Shown here one piece after another: positions 46,388 to 58,900 of a DNA stretch of 64,000 nt. The notes under the pieces are model-generated. The model did no database searches, was not told the DNA's origin, and saw nothing but the letters and a program-made list of their open reading frames with translations. The first letter of the stretch is position 1; every line of letters begins with the position of its first letter. The translations under genes and the position numbers were made by a program. The DNA is from Strobilurus pachycystidiatus. Taxonomy: Eukaryota > Basidiomycota > Agaricomycetes > Agaricales > Physalacriaceae. The stretch spans positions 1,054,001 through 1,118,000 of the forward strand of contig JAHLMK010000015.1 of NCBI GenBank assembly GCA_019915135.1, written 5' to 3'.

Positions 46388-48161
46388 ATGTCTGCGTCCG
46401 GATACTCCACCCCTGAGTCCGAGCTCGAGGGCATCCTCCCAGTTCACCCCACCGCAGTCCGTCGGCCTCACGCCATCGTTGTTCAGTCCGAGAACACGGC
46501 CTACACCGACGACCACATCACCGCCAAGTTCAGCAACCGTGGCTCCGATGTCACGATTGCGAACGGACAGTTCATTATTAACCCGACAGTGGACTCGTTT
46601 GAGTTCCAGACCAAGCGCGCTGTCTCCAAGACTGGGTATGTCGTCGCGTCCCTCGTGTATCTCGGATTCTAACGCGCCTTCTAGTCTCATGATGATCGGT
46701 CTTGGAGGCAACAACGGTACTACGTTGACCGCGACCATCCTTGCCAACCGACACAACATCTCCTGGAGCACCAAGTCTGGTACCCAGCAGCCCAACTACA
46801 TCGGTTCCCTCCTCCGCGCCTCTACCGTCCGCATTGGTACTGAGGCTGGTACTGGCAAGGATGTTCACGTCCCCGTCTGCGACGTACTGCCCATGGTTCA
46901 CCCCAACGACCTCGTTCTCGGAGGTTGGGATATTTCCGGCCTCTCCATGGACAAGGCCATGAAGCGCGCTCAGGTGCTCGACTATGACCTCCAGCGCCAA
47001 GTAGCTCCCCACATGACGCAGATGAAGCCCCTTCCTTCCATCTACTACCCCGACTTCATTGCCGCCAACCAGGAGGCCCGCGCCGACAATCTGATCCCTG
47101 GTGAAGACAAGCAGGCTCACCTCGAGCACATTCGCGCGGATATTCGCAAGTTCAAGAAGGACAATGATCTTGACCGCGTTGTCGTTTTCTGGACTGCCAA
47201 CACCGAACGCTACAGCGACATCATTCCTGGTGTCAACGATACCGCCGAGAACATGCTGAAGGCTATCAAGGCCTCCCACGCCGAAGTCTCCCCTTCTTCT
47301 CTCTTCGCTGTCGCCGCCATTCTCGAGGGCGAGCCCTTCGTTAACGGCGCCCCTCAGAACACTTTTGTTCCTGGTGTTATCGAGCTTGCCGAGCAGCACA
47401 AGTCTTTCATTGGTGGTGACGACTTGAAGTCGGGTCAGACCAAGCTCAAGTCTGTCTTCGCCGAGTTCCTCGTCAACGCGGGCATTAAACCACTCTCCAT
47501 CGCTTCCTACAACCATCTCGGCAACAACGACGGCCACAACCTCTCTGCCGAGAGGCAGTTCAAGAGCAAGGAGATCAGCAAGAGCAGCGTCGTCGACGAC
47601 ATGGTCGACGCCAACCGCTTGTTGTTCAAGGCTCCCGAGGGCAAGGGTAAGGGCGAGCACCCCGACCACATTGTCGTCATCAAGTATGTCCCCGCTGTCG
47701 GCGACTCGAAGCGCGCCATCGACGAGTACTACTCCGAGATCTTCTGCGGTGGTCGTTCGACCATCAACATCTTCAACGAGTGCGAGGTTAGTACCTCGAC
47801 CATATTCTCCTTCTTCGTCTGCTTATCTTCGTCCAGGACTCTCTCCTCGCTACGCCCTTGATCTTGGACTTGGCCATCCTCACTGAGCTCCTCACTCGTG
47901 TCCAGTACCGCAAGGATGGCTCCGGAGAGTTCCAGCCCTTGTACTCGGTCTTATCTTTGCTCTCGTACATGCTCAAGGCTCCACTCGTCAAGCCTGGTAA
48001 GCTACAGTGCCTCTTTCCTTGTCGTATTCTAACCCCCATCCCCAGGTACCGAGGTTGTCAACAGTCTCAACAGGCAGCGCAATGCCCTCGACTCTTTCTT
48101 GAAGGCGTGCATTGGCCTCGAGAACAACGGTGACTTGTTGCTCGACACCAGGATCTGGTAA
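46388..48161 (+). CDS. INO1: myo-inositol-1-phosphate synthase
   Basis: Exons 46388-46635, 46685-47786, 47837-47996 and 48046-48161 give 541 residues, the usual length. The enzyme turns glucose 6-phosphate into 1L-myo-inositol 1-phosphate with NAD, the committed step of inositol synthesis. Diagnostic blocks are [14 protein letters not shown] (NAD binding), [14 protein letters not shown], the catalytic [10 protein letters not shown], and the C-terminal IGLENN. The first intron splits the glycine before LMMIGLG. Codon use is strongly biased to C-ending codons (AAG, GTC, CTC), unlike most neighbours, pointing to high expression. A 363-codon open frame on the opposite strand is a by-product of this bias. 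Confidence 0.98.
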
Positions 48162-48934
48162 ATGCGCCGTCAGTCGTAGCTCGGAATGTCGCGCAGTGAT
48201 TCAACTCTCTTGCGCTTAGAGGTCGACCAAAATGGTCCCACAATTGTTTTTCTTCCCCAATGTAACTGCTTGCTCGAATATATCGTTTGTTGAATGCCCC
48301 CACCTCGCGTGACGTATGAAGATGTTGAGCTTTCCATTGGTCTGGGGTCCAAGATTAGTACAAGCGACGCGTCGTGCTATCACTACTTGCAGTTAGATCG
48401 TCTGCGTGCTAGACCTCAGCGCTCAGCGCTATTAGAGAAGATAATATCTATTATAATTAAATAGTCTGAATACATTGAGTTGCAACGAGCTGTGCTATGC
48501 GCTGAGCAGATCTTGGGCGCCGACGTAACTGGGATGCATGTCAGCTGCCGGGTGGGAACCTCGAACGAGCGGTGACTGTCATCTCAAAAATGCTTGTCAG
48601 AGCAGTCTTGGATTGCTGTTCGGGCGAGACTGGGCGGCTGGCCAGTTGCGATAATGGTCCGGATGGTGGGCAAGAATAAATGAGTTAGCGAGTGTATGCG
48701 CGCTATGCGTTGTCGTTTGCGCGGCTCGAAGTTCTTCGATGTTGGACGAGGTGGCACAATCGTGCCTCGTACATGACAACTCAACATGGCCAGAATAGTG
48801 CGTCGAAAAATCATCAACATTATATAAAGTCCAGGTCCATCGTGCGTAAAAACATCAAACTACTTCAAAAAAAACTAGATTAAAAAAAGAATCTGGAAAT
48901 AGAATGTCATCATAACAAACTACTATGCACACGC
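48162..48934. other. intergenic region between convergent genes
   Basis: Contains an AT-rich patch near 48440-48465 and A-rich strings near 48868-48890. No gene or repeat is supported. Confidence 0.5.
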
Positions 48935-50287
48935 TTAGTACTGGCCGGCACCGCTACCGCCACCAGTGTACCCGCTACCGCCACCAGTGTACCCACTGGT
49001 ACCGTTGTTCGCGATGGCAAGAGCCTGGAATGCTTCAAAGCTGTTGGCGCTGTTCTCATCCGCGTTGATAGCGAAGACCATGCCTTGACCGCAGTGACCG
49101 GTCTGACGACAGTAGCCCCAGATCGGCTTGTCCTACAGGAAACGTCAGGGGATAGTGAAAGCGCAAAGGGATGAATCAAACGCACGTCTTCAACCGTGAT
49201 AGTGAAGGCGGCGAATTCGGTGCCGTTGGCGGAGATGGGCACGCTGTCCGAATGGTTTCAATATCCGTTAAACGGAAACGATTGACGAAAGACCCACAAT
49301 CCAGAATCAAACCCAGAAATGCCGGTGGAGACCTCGATAGGCACGCAAGGCTCGTCGAAGGCGCTCTGGGTGACCGTGTGGTTCTTGGGGCTATTGAAAA
49401 AAAAGTTTAACGCCCAGAGACAAGTAGAGGTAGATATCAGTACTTGAAAATGAAAGTCACGGTGTCGCCGGGTTTGGCGGTTATGCTGGGAGGGTCATAC
49501 ACGAGCTTTCCGTCTGGGCCAACCTGAATCTGGTGGTCACAGGGAGCTAAGAGAGCAGCGGTAAATATGTAGTACTGTCGAGACTTGGCGGCGGAGGGAC
49601 CTACTGTAGTCAGAGTTGTCTTCCCAGTAATAACCATCGTCGTCGCAAGTGTAGCCGGGGGGAGTGGAACCGGTACCGTTGGTGGCAATAGCCAAAACCT
49701 TGAAGTTGTCGAACGAGTGCGGGTCGCCCGAGGGAGGAGGGTTGATTGCCGCCACCATTCCTAAAGAGCGTGTGAGCAGTGTTGAAACACCAGATTGTAA
49801 TGTTACTTACCCATACCACAGTGGCCGACCTGCTCACAGTGGATCCAGATTGGACTCTCGTCGATCACCTGCACAAAGAAGGGAGAGACTTGTCCGATGG
49901 TATCGTTCGAGACAGGAACGCTACAAAACGTTCGATTCTCAGTCTCGAAGAGATTATCGGCGTGAAGAAATAGCACGTACAAACCCGAGTTGATTCCATA
50001 GTCCAAAGGAACACAAGGCTTGTCGAAGCTCGATTGAGTCACTGTGTGGTTCTTGGGGTTGCTGTTTTTTTTTTCGACCGTCAGGATCAATCCACAGAGC
50101 AGGAAGTGATAAAGTACACTCACAAGTTGAACTGAACAACGTCCCCGACGTCGGCATAGACGTATTCAGGATCATACGCCAGCTTGCCATTGGCGCCAAC
50201 AGAAATCTGGATCGTCTTCCCGCCGTACGTGGCAAGTGTCGAGGGCACAAGGGATGCGAGTGCAAGGATTAAAGTAGAGGTCATCAT
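48935..50287 (-). CDS. secreted protein with two tandem cupredoxin domains
   Basis: Eight exons (50287-50124, 50061-49981, 49920-49811, 49760-49605, 49546-49444, 49390-49298, 49243-49186, 49132-48935) give 320 residues. A signal peptide ends near residue 20 (SLVPSTLA). Domain 1 has NPKNHTVTQ and IHCEQVGHCGMGM; domain 2 has NPKNHTVTQ and GYCRQTGHCGQGM. In both, the His of NHTV, the Cys, the next His and the Met five residues later can form a type 1 copper site. The domains are joined by a spacer (GYTCDDDGYYWEDNSDY), and corresponding introns fall at the same places in each, so this is an internal duplication. The C-terminus repeats SGYTGGG twice. Related fungal proteins are extracellular and often GPI-anchored; none is clearly functional. 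Substrate or partner unknown. Confidence 0.92.
48950..49000. repeat. 24-bp tandem repeat in the cupredoxin C-terminus
   Basis: The unit ACCGCCACCAGTGTACCC-x6 occurs twice. It encodes SGYTGGG-type Gly-rich steps on the reverse strand. Confidence 0.7.
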
Positions 50288-50397
50288 CGTGAAAGATAAA
50301 GTCGGGCGTGAAGAAGAAGAATGTTGGAAGAAGTCAACGCCAAACGAAGAAAGAGAAAGGTACCAGAAGGTAAGGAAACATTACCTGTACTGGAGGG

Positions 50398-50405
50398 TTC
50401 TTATA
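50398..50405 (-). promoter_or_regulatory. TATA-like element of the cupredoxin gene
   Basis: The reverse strand reads TATAAGAA at 50405-50398, 111 bp before the ATG at 50287. A weak match to the consensus. Confidence 0.4.
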
Positions 50406-51281
50406 CCAGCCACGGACATAGCGCGCGCCTCAAGTTTCGTCGGCCCTTTGGGACACCGGGATGCCGCCCTCGGTAAGTTTCGGTAGTGGCATAGGTTGGC
50501 CATGCTCCCTTTGCAAGGCGTCGGGCGCCTCGGAGTTTCGAGAGAATCCTGGCCAATGTACGAAAACGCCAAGCTAGGATTCAAGGCGGTGATTCAATGC
50601 AGTGCCGCCACACTTTTGAGTCTGTGTTATCAGAAACAGAGCTACGAGCTCGACGTGGTAATTACATGGTGCGTAGTAGCCAACTTGAGGTCAGTCCAAG
50701 CCTGTTGCGTGATGAAGCCATCGACTAGAGCGCTGCTGGCACTCCAAAGACCCCCCACTCCATAGTCCGTTGAATGGCACGGAGACGTCGGCGAACGGGC
50801 GCTAAATTGCCTCGAGTCATTGCCACCAATTTCAGAGTATCGAGAAGGCCGACTGTGTACGAAGATGTGGACAGGAACCGCACTGTATGCGCTGAGCGCT
50901 GGAGCCTGAATTGAGCGGCTGAAGACTCGGACATGTATGAGTAAATCAGGGTAGCTCGCTTATGCACCGCGTGCGCCAATTTCGCGGTGAAACAGACCAG
51001 GGAAGAAGGCAAGACGGGCAAGACGGTTATAGCAAATTGACAAGGTGAGTGATGACAGTCGAAGGGAGAGGTATGGTGTGACCCTAATCTAGGTTCTACC
51101 CAACACCTGTGCCTCCAAGTAGACTATAATATGATGAGAGGTATACATTTCCAGCTTGACGCCTGGCGAGCTCAGATGCCGAGACGAGTAAAGATTGCAC
51201 CCGAATCGACTTCAAAAGACTGGTAGGAAACCTATATGATACATTGCACATACAACGATAACGAAAGCAACATTAATGAGG
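50406..51281. other. intergenic region
   Basis: Upstream of the cupredoxin gene and downstream of the Bromo_TP gene. Only short unsupported frames are present. Confidence 0.5.
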
Positions 51282-52936
51282 TCAAACATGTCTACTAACA
51301 CGCCGAGGACCATGGACGACGGCCTTCCCGCGATTACCTCTACTCTTCAGCGGCTCCCTGAAGCTCTTCGTCTCCGAGTCCCACGTTGCATACAATCTTG
51401 CATCAGGAAGGACAATAGGTGTATCATCTTTCTTGCCGTCCGACTGGGGCCCTGCATTCCAAGGTGCTGGTATACCATTCCCGTAGATGAGGGGCTTGTT
51501 GTCAGCAATGAGGACGGGAGGATGCCCCATCCGGCTTGCACGATTGAATATTTTGGCCTAAAAACATCAGCATTCAAAGAACACATGAGGAGATTGGATT
51601 CAGCATACCGGCAATATCTGTTTCGCAAGCTCCGGTATACGCGATGATTGCTGGCTAACAACGTTAGACAGTCGCTCGTTGACTATCACACTGCGAGTAT
51701 TGATGCTAGGGTACTTGAAGTCCTTGTCCTTCACTAAATGCGAGCCGTGGCCATTCGCGAGAGGGACAGGGTGACTGGGACCCATGGCCGTCACTCGAGG
51801 CTGGTTGGTCGCGAGATTGGAATACAGCGTGTCGGCAGGCTCCCATCTCGAAGATGCCTGTGTCAGGGAAAGAAGCGACATTGCCACTTTATGACGAAGT
51901 GGATTGCTCGAGCCTGTAGTGCCAGGCGGAGGCTGCTTGTTCGTCAGCACCTGATGGTACGCGCCGATGAGGGATTGTTCGGTATGTGGTGTGGGCAACT
52001 TCTGTTCGCGAGCTGGCGAATCGGAAAAGGGTCCGGGGAGATGAAATTCGGATTGTGATGCGAGAGACGATTGGTGATACGGCACCTGTAGTAGCCAGTC
52101 GGCGGTGGCGGAAGATGTGAGTGCCTGTGCAGGGAGTGCAGGCTGTGTCGGCGAGAGCGGGCGGTTGATGTTCTCTGCTGGAGCCTCTTGCTCTGGCGCA
52201 TCAGGCGCCGGAGACGGAGCAGCGTCCAGGGATGGGAAAGGTGGTAGAAAGTCGGGAACGTGTGGCGGAGGATCCCAGTCGAGCGTGCGCTGGCGTTTGC
52301 GCGGTGGGGGCGACGCGGGATTGGATATTGGGGATAAGGGCAATATTGGACGAACGTTGCGTGTTTCCTCCATGTGGCTGTCACTTTGCGCGTACATGTC
52401 ATCCTCGTCAATGCGCGTTTCTGCCGGCACGACCGCGTCATCCACGTCCATTCCATCATCTGCCTCTTCCTCCTCCTCCTCCTCATCTTCTGGGCCCTCA
52501 TAGAGGGCATAATGCAGCGGAATCAAGTCGTCGTGATCCTGCTTGAGACCCTCCGCAAGGTGGTCTGGAAGCCATGAGTACTGGCCAGGCAGCCATTGCA
52601 ATGCAGCACACCTCTAAACTCGTGCAGGTCCTCCTTTCTCCGCGCAGACATGATGGCATAACGATTCAGCTCGAGCCCTTCGGTGGAGCCAAAGTCTTTC
52701 AGTTCGTCGAGGCTGACACCAAGCCCGTCCAGCGCCGAAATCGCATCCAATGGCGAGAGTCGTGTCCGGCCGCCGTGCTGGGCGTACTTGGCGCATGTGG
52801 AGGTCAACAAGGCCAGGTAGCGTGAGAGGAGGTCCGTAAGGACGAGCGAGGCCTGGGTCGACGAGCGGGAGAAGCCCGCTGCATGGAGGGTCCTGTGGGT
52901 CGCCGATTCTAACAGCTTTTGTGCGGCATTGTCCAT
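51282..52936 (-). CDS. Bromodomain-associated histone-fold protein (TAF8/TAF3-like)
   Basis: Exons 52936-52612, 52564-51609 and 51557-51282 give 518 residues. Residues 1-85 form a histone fold of the Bromo_TP type: SATHRTLHAAGFSR, then VLTDLLSRYLALLTSTCAKY, then RLSPLDAISALDGLGVSLDE. TFIID subunits TAF3 and TAF8 start with this domain and dimerise with TAF10. After an acidic stretch (PEDEEEEEEEADDGMDVDD) comes a proline-rich central part, then a short basic C-terminal region. No PHD finger, which argues against full-length metazoan TAF3. The C-terminal WDSETKSFREPL block looks conserved. Likely nuclear, in TFIID or SAGA-like complexes. It shares a 99-bp promoter with the TBCC gene. Confidence 0.85.
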
Positions 52937-53035
52937 GGAAAGCCAGACGGCGGCGGGCGGTCACTGGTGCCTACAGTGACGGTTGAGCACAGGCCCGTTC
53001 CCACGCTTCGCTGCCAAACTTACACCAACACCACC

Positions 53036-54143
53036 ATGTCAGAGCAGTGGACCTTCTCTCAACAGTTCGCGACCACTTTCTCGGCCGACAGCGCTAGTTT
53101 GTGCTTCATCGGAGGGCGCGAAATGCACAATTAATTCCTGCCAGAACTTTCGGCGCGCGTTGCGGATGTGATATCGACTGGATCCGCGTCAAATGATATC
53201 TTGGCTGAACTGTCCACTGAACTCTCGAAATTGACCAAAGAATTGGCAGACGCAATAGGATCGCTACCCTCGTATGATCAGAAAGGCTATGAGAATGTTC
53301 GTCGTCCTGACTATTTGACAGCAACGCTTTCTAACCGAAGTACAGCAACTAAAAGCGATCGAGTCCTCTATCGAATCTCTACGGAAATCATCTAAGCCTG
53401 TCTCCAAATTTGCCTTCAAGCGGAGGGCTCAAACAACCCAGGCTTCCCCTGCTATCGCGGAAAGATCTTTACCTGCAGTCACTTCTAGCTCATCTTTCCA
53501 ATCCGATGCCTTTGTCGTCCAAATCTCTTCGCTTTCGCGGCAGATAGTGGACATCGATTCACCTCCTACGGCCCCCAAAGACCTGTCTATATCAGATCTC
53601 ACGGAATGTGTCGTGAATGCGCTGCATCACACGTCCATAGCTACTGTTCACATTCGCAATGCGCGCAACACAGTAGTCCTATTGCCGTCATTACAGTCCA
53701 CCATCATGATGCATGACATGGAGAACTGTGTCGTCGTCGTTGGGTGCCATCAGGTAGGCACTTGCCTGTCGCGTCCATATCCTACTGACTGTGATAAAGT
53801 TCCGTATGCATACATCCCATGGAATCGATGTCTATCTATCGATATCCTCGAACCCAATCATCGAGCATTGTTCGAATATCCGCTTTGGACAGTATCCACA
53901 CGGGCTACCGAACGCTCCCAAGGTTTGTCGTCTTGTGCCAACTTCCCTCAAAGTTCGCTTATTTATCTGTCGTGGTACAAGATCCCGAACAGCAGTCATC
54001 TGTCTGTGCAAGATTTCTCACACATCAAGTCGACTCCGTCTCCCAATTGGTCCGCAATTCCAGCAAATGCGGTGATTGAAGACTGGCCGTTGTTGGCGGA
54101 CAGAGAAACTATACTCTCGAAGTGCCTCCCAAGACCTTTATGA
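53036..54143 (+). CDS. tubulin-binding cofactor C-like protein
   Basis: Exons 53036-53096, 53145-53296, 53346-53753, 53800-53922 and 53982-54143 give 301 residues. The N-terminal 110 residues form helices (LTKELADAIGSLPSYDQKGY) like the spectrin-like domain of cofactor C. The C-terminal C-CAP/TBCC beta-helix has NARNTVVLLPSLQ, CVVVVGCHQFRMHTSHGID and IEHCSNIRFG. Cofactor C is the GTPase activator that releases folded alpha/beta-tubulin from the cofactor complex. The catalytic arginine is expected in the QFRMHTS segment, where one is present. The protein ends EDWPLLADRETILSKCLP. Introns are 46-59 nt. Confidence 0.9.
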
Positions 54144-55492
54144 GGACCAAGCAGAAACTCTATAAACTGTACTTATATACATTTATCATGTTATCCTGGG
54201 GCAGGCGTGAAAATGTTTGATCTATCCTCGGCCAAGCACACTCACTACTCCGCTTTGTGAAGAGTTTTGTAATTTTCGGATCCCTAAAGGGTGAGCACTT
54301 CCCCAGAATATTTGCGTATCAAGAGTCAGCCATCCAGCAGAGTCCAGACCGCCTTCCCGCCGTGTTCGGCACTCTGTTTGACTGCGCCCCACGCGGCGGT
54401 GATGACATGTGGCATGGCTGGAGCACGTTCGCAACATTGAATATGCTCAGAAGATCCCAAAGAAAGCATTATACTGACTGTCCGACGGAGCGGTCTTTTA
54501 CTGTGCTACTCAGAATTGGAACGAGACACCAAGGGGATGCACGCCCCGCTCTAAACCTGCTCTTCCCATCACTTCAGATCCTTAGAAGCTGGGTTGAATG
54601 AATAGACGCGTCCAAGGAGCTGGACAATATTTCGAGTTGCGACTCGGAAATTCAGAAGAGACTTCTGCACACAGCTTTCCCTTGCTTCCTTTTACGTGAA
54701 GTGCCGACGTATCAGAGCTTCCATTTGAGGGCGGATGAAGCATGCTGCATCCTGATGTTGTTTTACGGAGAGAGGCTGGTTATATCAGTGGCGGTCAGTC
54801 AGCTTGGCGTGCAGAAATGTCTGAAAACTAGAACAGTTGAAGAAACTGTGAAGAGTTTGTGCAAGTTCTATTCCTTGCTGAGCTAAGTGGAAACGACGTC
54901 AATCGCTGTAGAGAGTGTTTGTACAAGCCTAACCTCTACAGAAGTTTCCAATAGACGTTTTGATTTCGGAGAGCGACGGAAAGTCCAGAGGAAGGAAGGA
55001 GGCAACCTCGCATTCGCGTTCCAGTCTCGAAGAGCCTCCCTGGTATTACTGTCGCTTTGACAAGCAAGATAGATCTTACTTTCCCTGAAGCAGCGCCTGG
55101 AATGATGTGTTAATTCAGTACACTGTACAGCGAAGACTGGGTACAGAGACTAAACGTTCTAAGATTGGGTCGGCAAGGTTCAACGGCCTTCATTTCAGAT
55201 TGCAATTCAAATCACCTCACAGAGCTGAAGACCTGCTGGAGACAAGCTTGGGAGATGGGAGATATCGCATGATTGGGTTATGACGACGGCTTGAGTGAAG
55301 ACATGATGGGCAGGCGAAACACTCTGAGATATTGACCTCAATGACTCGAGGATGCGCGTATCGAAGTGCCAGGGAGGCGGCGAAGATTTGATTTCATTGG
55401 TATACAAAGCGCCTCGTCAAAACACAGGTAGAACTAGAATCTGTATGAGATATGAGAGCTCCACGAGCATAGTTTCTGTGTACAACGCACCA
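54144..55492. other. intergenic region between convergent genes
   Basis: 1.35 kb. I see no coding sequence, repeat or RNA gene. Short frames lack features. Confidence 0.5.
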
Positions 55493-55711
55493 TCAAGCCT
55501 TCGTCTTTCTTCGTTCGCTCTCCTCTTTGAGAGCATCCCTCAGGTTTTTCAGCTGGTGGGTCACAGCCGTATTGCTGCTCGAAGATGGTGCCATACTGCG
55601 ACTCTGATACTCGTCCAGAAAATTATCTATCTTTTTCTGGGCACTCCGAGATGAAATCGAGGTCACTGCGACCGGCTCAAGGCGAATGGGGGGCTTGAGA
55701 GCAGCGTCCAT
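55493..55711 (-). CDS. small protein of 72 residues, unknown
   Basis: A single open frame from the ATG at 55711. It reads MDAALKPPIRLEPVAVTSIS, then SAQKKIDNFLDEYQSRS, and ends QLKNLRDALKEESERRKTKA, a short amphipathic helix. An upstream in-frame ATG at 55732 (MASYRTI) is less likely. The composition and clear helices suggest a real gene and not a chance frame. I do not recognise the family; it could be a small subunit of a larger complex. Confidence 0.6.
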   Translation of the reverse strand: MDAALKPPIRLEPVAVTSISSRSAQKKIDNFLDEYQSRSMAPSSSSNTAVTHQLKNLRDALKEESERRKTKA

Positions 55712-55982
55712 GATAGTTCTGTATGAAGCCAATCTTGCGGTGTTAACCGGACTTAGGACTCATGCCTATAGTTTTGGTCCAAATTCTAAGTTCGACACGA
55801 TGGAACAACAAGATGAATAGTAGTGAGTACATAGAAGCATACAGTTGAGTAAGATAGAGCATATAGATGAACGCATGTAGTAAAAGTAGATGAAGTGCAT
55901 ATGAGAAACATTAGTAGTCGTTACAAGCAAAGATCATGATAAGTATGAGTAACAATTGAAATCGTAAAGCACAAGTGCAAGA

Positions 55983-58900
55983 TTAGTGGCGTCGCACAGA
56001 TCCTCGAATAGATGTGTTCGGTGAGCGTGGTCCAAATAGTCCGGGACTGCCTTGATCCGGAACGAGCAAGTTCGGTTCGACTGAAGGTGGTGTGGGGATG
56101 TTGGCAGGATCCGCTAGAAGGCGAGCTTAGATATAGTACTTGACTTGGAAGGATGTCACTCACGTTGCCAAGTGGACCACGAGCGTACTTGATGGCGGGC
56201 ATCCATGGGCGCTCCAATCATTGGGGGTGGTGCGCCAACCTCCGGTGGAGGTGGCGGCGCAGCTTCCTTCTTCTTCTTCCTGGACGTCCGCACTGGCACG
56301 GTTCGCCAGGCTGGTCGAGCAGCTGGAATCTCCGGTGGCAGCTCTGGACCAGGAGGCGGTGGTGGTGGCTGTTGGGGACCCAAAGGACCCGAACTCGGCG
56401 GCTTCCAGTCCGCATCGAACTCTCCACTCGGCCCGTACTTGGATCTTGTGCATAACAGGAAACCAATTTCACTGGAAAAGTGGAGATTAGTCTCGATGAG
56501 ATGAGGGTAGACCAGAAATAGCACGTACTGCTGCAGGCCTCGCCTCTCCTCTCTAAGTTTGCCGACTTCACGCAGGAGGATCCGCACTTCGGTAGCAAGA
56601 GCACGACTGAACTCATCCAGATACTGGAAGAGGCTTTAGCCAAAATGAAATAGCACACATTGAAAGCCATACGCCTTGAACATTGTAAGGGACTCGTTGA
56701 TTGGCCGTCTCTTCGATTGTCCGGAGCGTCGATTCATGATGTTGAGCACAGTCCGCGCGCCAAGCTAGCGACATATATTCAGTAAGAGGAAAGTCCCGAA
56801 AGGAAAATGAAACTTACAGTCCGAGAGCTCTTTCAACAGTCTCTGTTGCTCCTCGTTCTGTTGTCGGAGCTGTTCGATAATCTGCTCGAGATCTATTGTG
56901 CCATCAGAGACCAGGTAGAAGAACGCAGGTAAAGAAACATACCGGCCTTCGAAGCACCCTCCATCTTCATCTTGTCCAAATCCTCCTTGCACTCTTTCAT
57001 CTTCTCCATGATCTCTTGAATCCATTCACCGTGTAGCAGAGTATCATTCTCCTTCTTCATCCGTCTCTCCGCTTTGCCAGCGTCGCGCTCTTCACATAGT
57101 TGCTTCTTCTCCTCCATGGCTTCTCGCTGCTGATTGATCAGACCTAGGATCTCTGAGAGATCCCTCCTGAGATCATCGTGACGGTTGCCTGAATCTTGCA
57201 AATCCAACTCTCGTCGTTCCGCCTCATCAGCCGTCCGTTGGGCCTTCTCGACCTCCGCTTCCTCTCTCATGCGCCTCAGCTCCTCCTGTAACTCGGCAAT
57301 CTGGGCATCCTTCATGCTGTTGACCCGCGCGTATTCCTCCTGTAAGGCCTGGCGCAAACGCTCGTTCTCTTCCCGAGCGTCTTCGCGTGTACGCTGAAGC
57401 TCCTCGCGTTCCATATCAACAATCTCGCGGAGTTCTTGCGAGTGCCGGGCAACTGCGTCATGGACAGTGGAGGCAATCGATTCGGGACGTCCGCCAGGGA
57501 AGCCAGTTTGATCTGAACGGCTGGAACGAAGTGAGCTCCGGTCGCTACCACCGTCATCGGGAGGGCCTCCTTCAGAAACTCTGCCACCAGGAACGACGAC
57601 GGGTTCATCGAGAAGGATGCTTGGTTCAGGAGCAATTACAGGCGGCACCGTGTAGTCAGAAGGAGGATGAACCACTTCGTCAGTAGGATGGACCCTCGGT
57701 TCAGCGGTATGCACCCTCGGTTCAGCGGGATGCACCCTCTGGTCGGCAAGACTGTCCAATGTCTGCATAAGGGCATTGCGAGCAGCCTCCGCCTCCGCGT
57801 CCCGCCGACGCTCCGCCTCTTCGAACAGGTGCTGTCGAGACTCCTCTCCATCTTTGAAGACATCATCCCTCGCGTTTTCAGCCTCCTCAGCGCGTTCGGT
57901 GAGATCATGCAATTGATGTTCCAGCATGTCAAGGTTGGCCGTCCGCTCAGCATCGTGGGGATCAACTACAGGCGTAATCCGACCAGTTTCACGACCGGGA
58001 TCGCGATCAGTTTCGCGACCAGTTTCGCGACCAGTTTCGCGACCAGTTTCGCGACCAGGTTCGCGACCAGGTTCGCGCTCACTTGGCGTACGAGTGCCAG
58101 GAACGCTCCGGACAGACGCCCCAGTTGGTCGTCTAGTGGGTGCAACGCTTCCAGCGTCGGCGTCGCGCCCACTGGTACCACCTGATTCTCGGGGAGGATA
58201 GTAGGGTGTGGGTTCAGGCGCATGATAGGGAATGGGTTCAGGCGGAGGGGTCAGAGAACGGTCAGAAGAAGGAGCTTTGTAGGGCGACTCTTCTTGCGGC
58301 TCATCAGGAATTGAACGAGGGCCTTCCTCAGGAGTTCTAGGACCAGAGGGCCGCACGCTTTGACGGTCAGGACGACCGGGAGTAGCTGGTGTACGGGCAC
58401 CGGAGGGATGAGATGTATAGCCAGAGGGATGTGGTGCATAGGAAGCATGCGTTCTGTCGGACCTCCCAGAGTGAGTGCGCACAACTTCGGGATGATGCTC
58501 ATCGTAATGGCTTCCGCCGTCAGACTCGTCTGCCTCTGCAACGAAGATGAGATATAGACACTTGTGAGAAAAAAATAAAACTTGCCACTGCGATCAATAA
58601 CAGTAGGCGGCCTTGTAGCGGTTCTTCGAGAGGAAGCAGGACGAAGCTCAGTAGGGCGGTGCGAGACCTCACTAGGTCTCCGAGAAGAAGGAATATGAAT
58701 CCCACTTCGGTCATCTTGATAGGACTCAGCCACAGGATGAGGTACGGATGTCTGATAAGAAGGAGTGTGCATGATGGGCTGCTGGGAAAGGACATGCCCG
58801 CCGGGGGAATGAGGGCGAGCAAGAGCGCTGGGTTCTCGACTAGGAACATAAGGAACGTGCAGAATTTCTTCCTGGGGATCACGCCGGGACTCTGTTCGTA

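Noticed and set aside
46578..47669. 363-codon open frame on the minus strand opposite INO1
   Set aside because: It mirrors the C-rich codon bias of INO1; the protein is low-quality (many Val/Leu/Gly) with no motif, while INO1 is certain.
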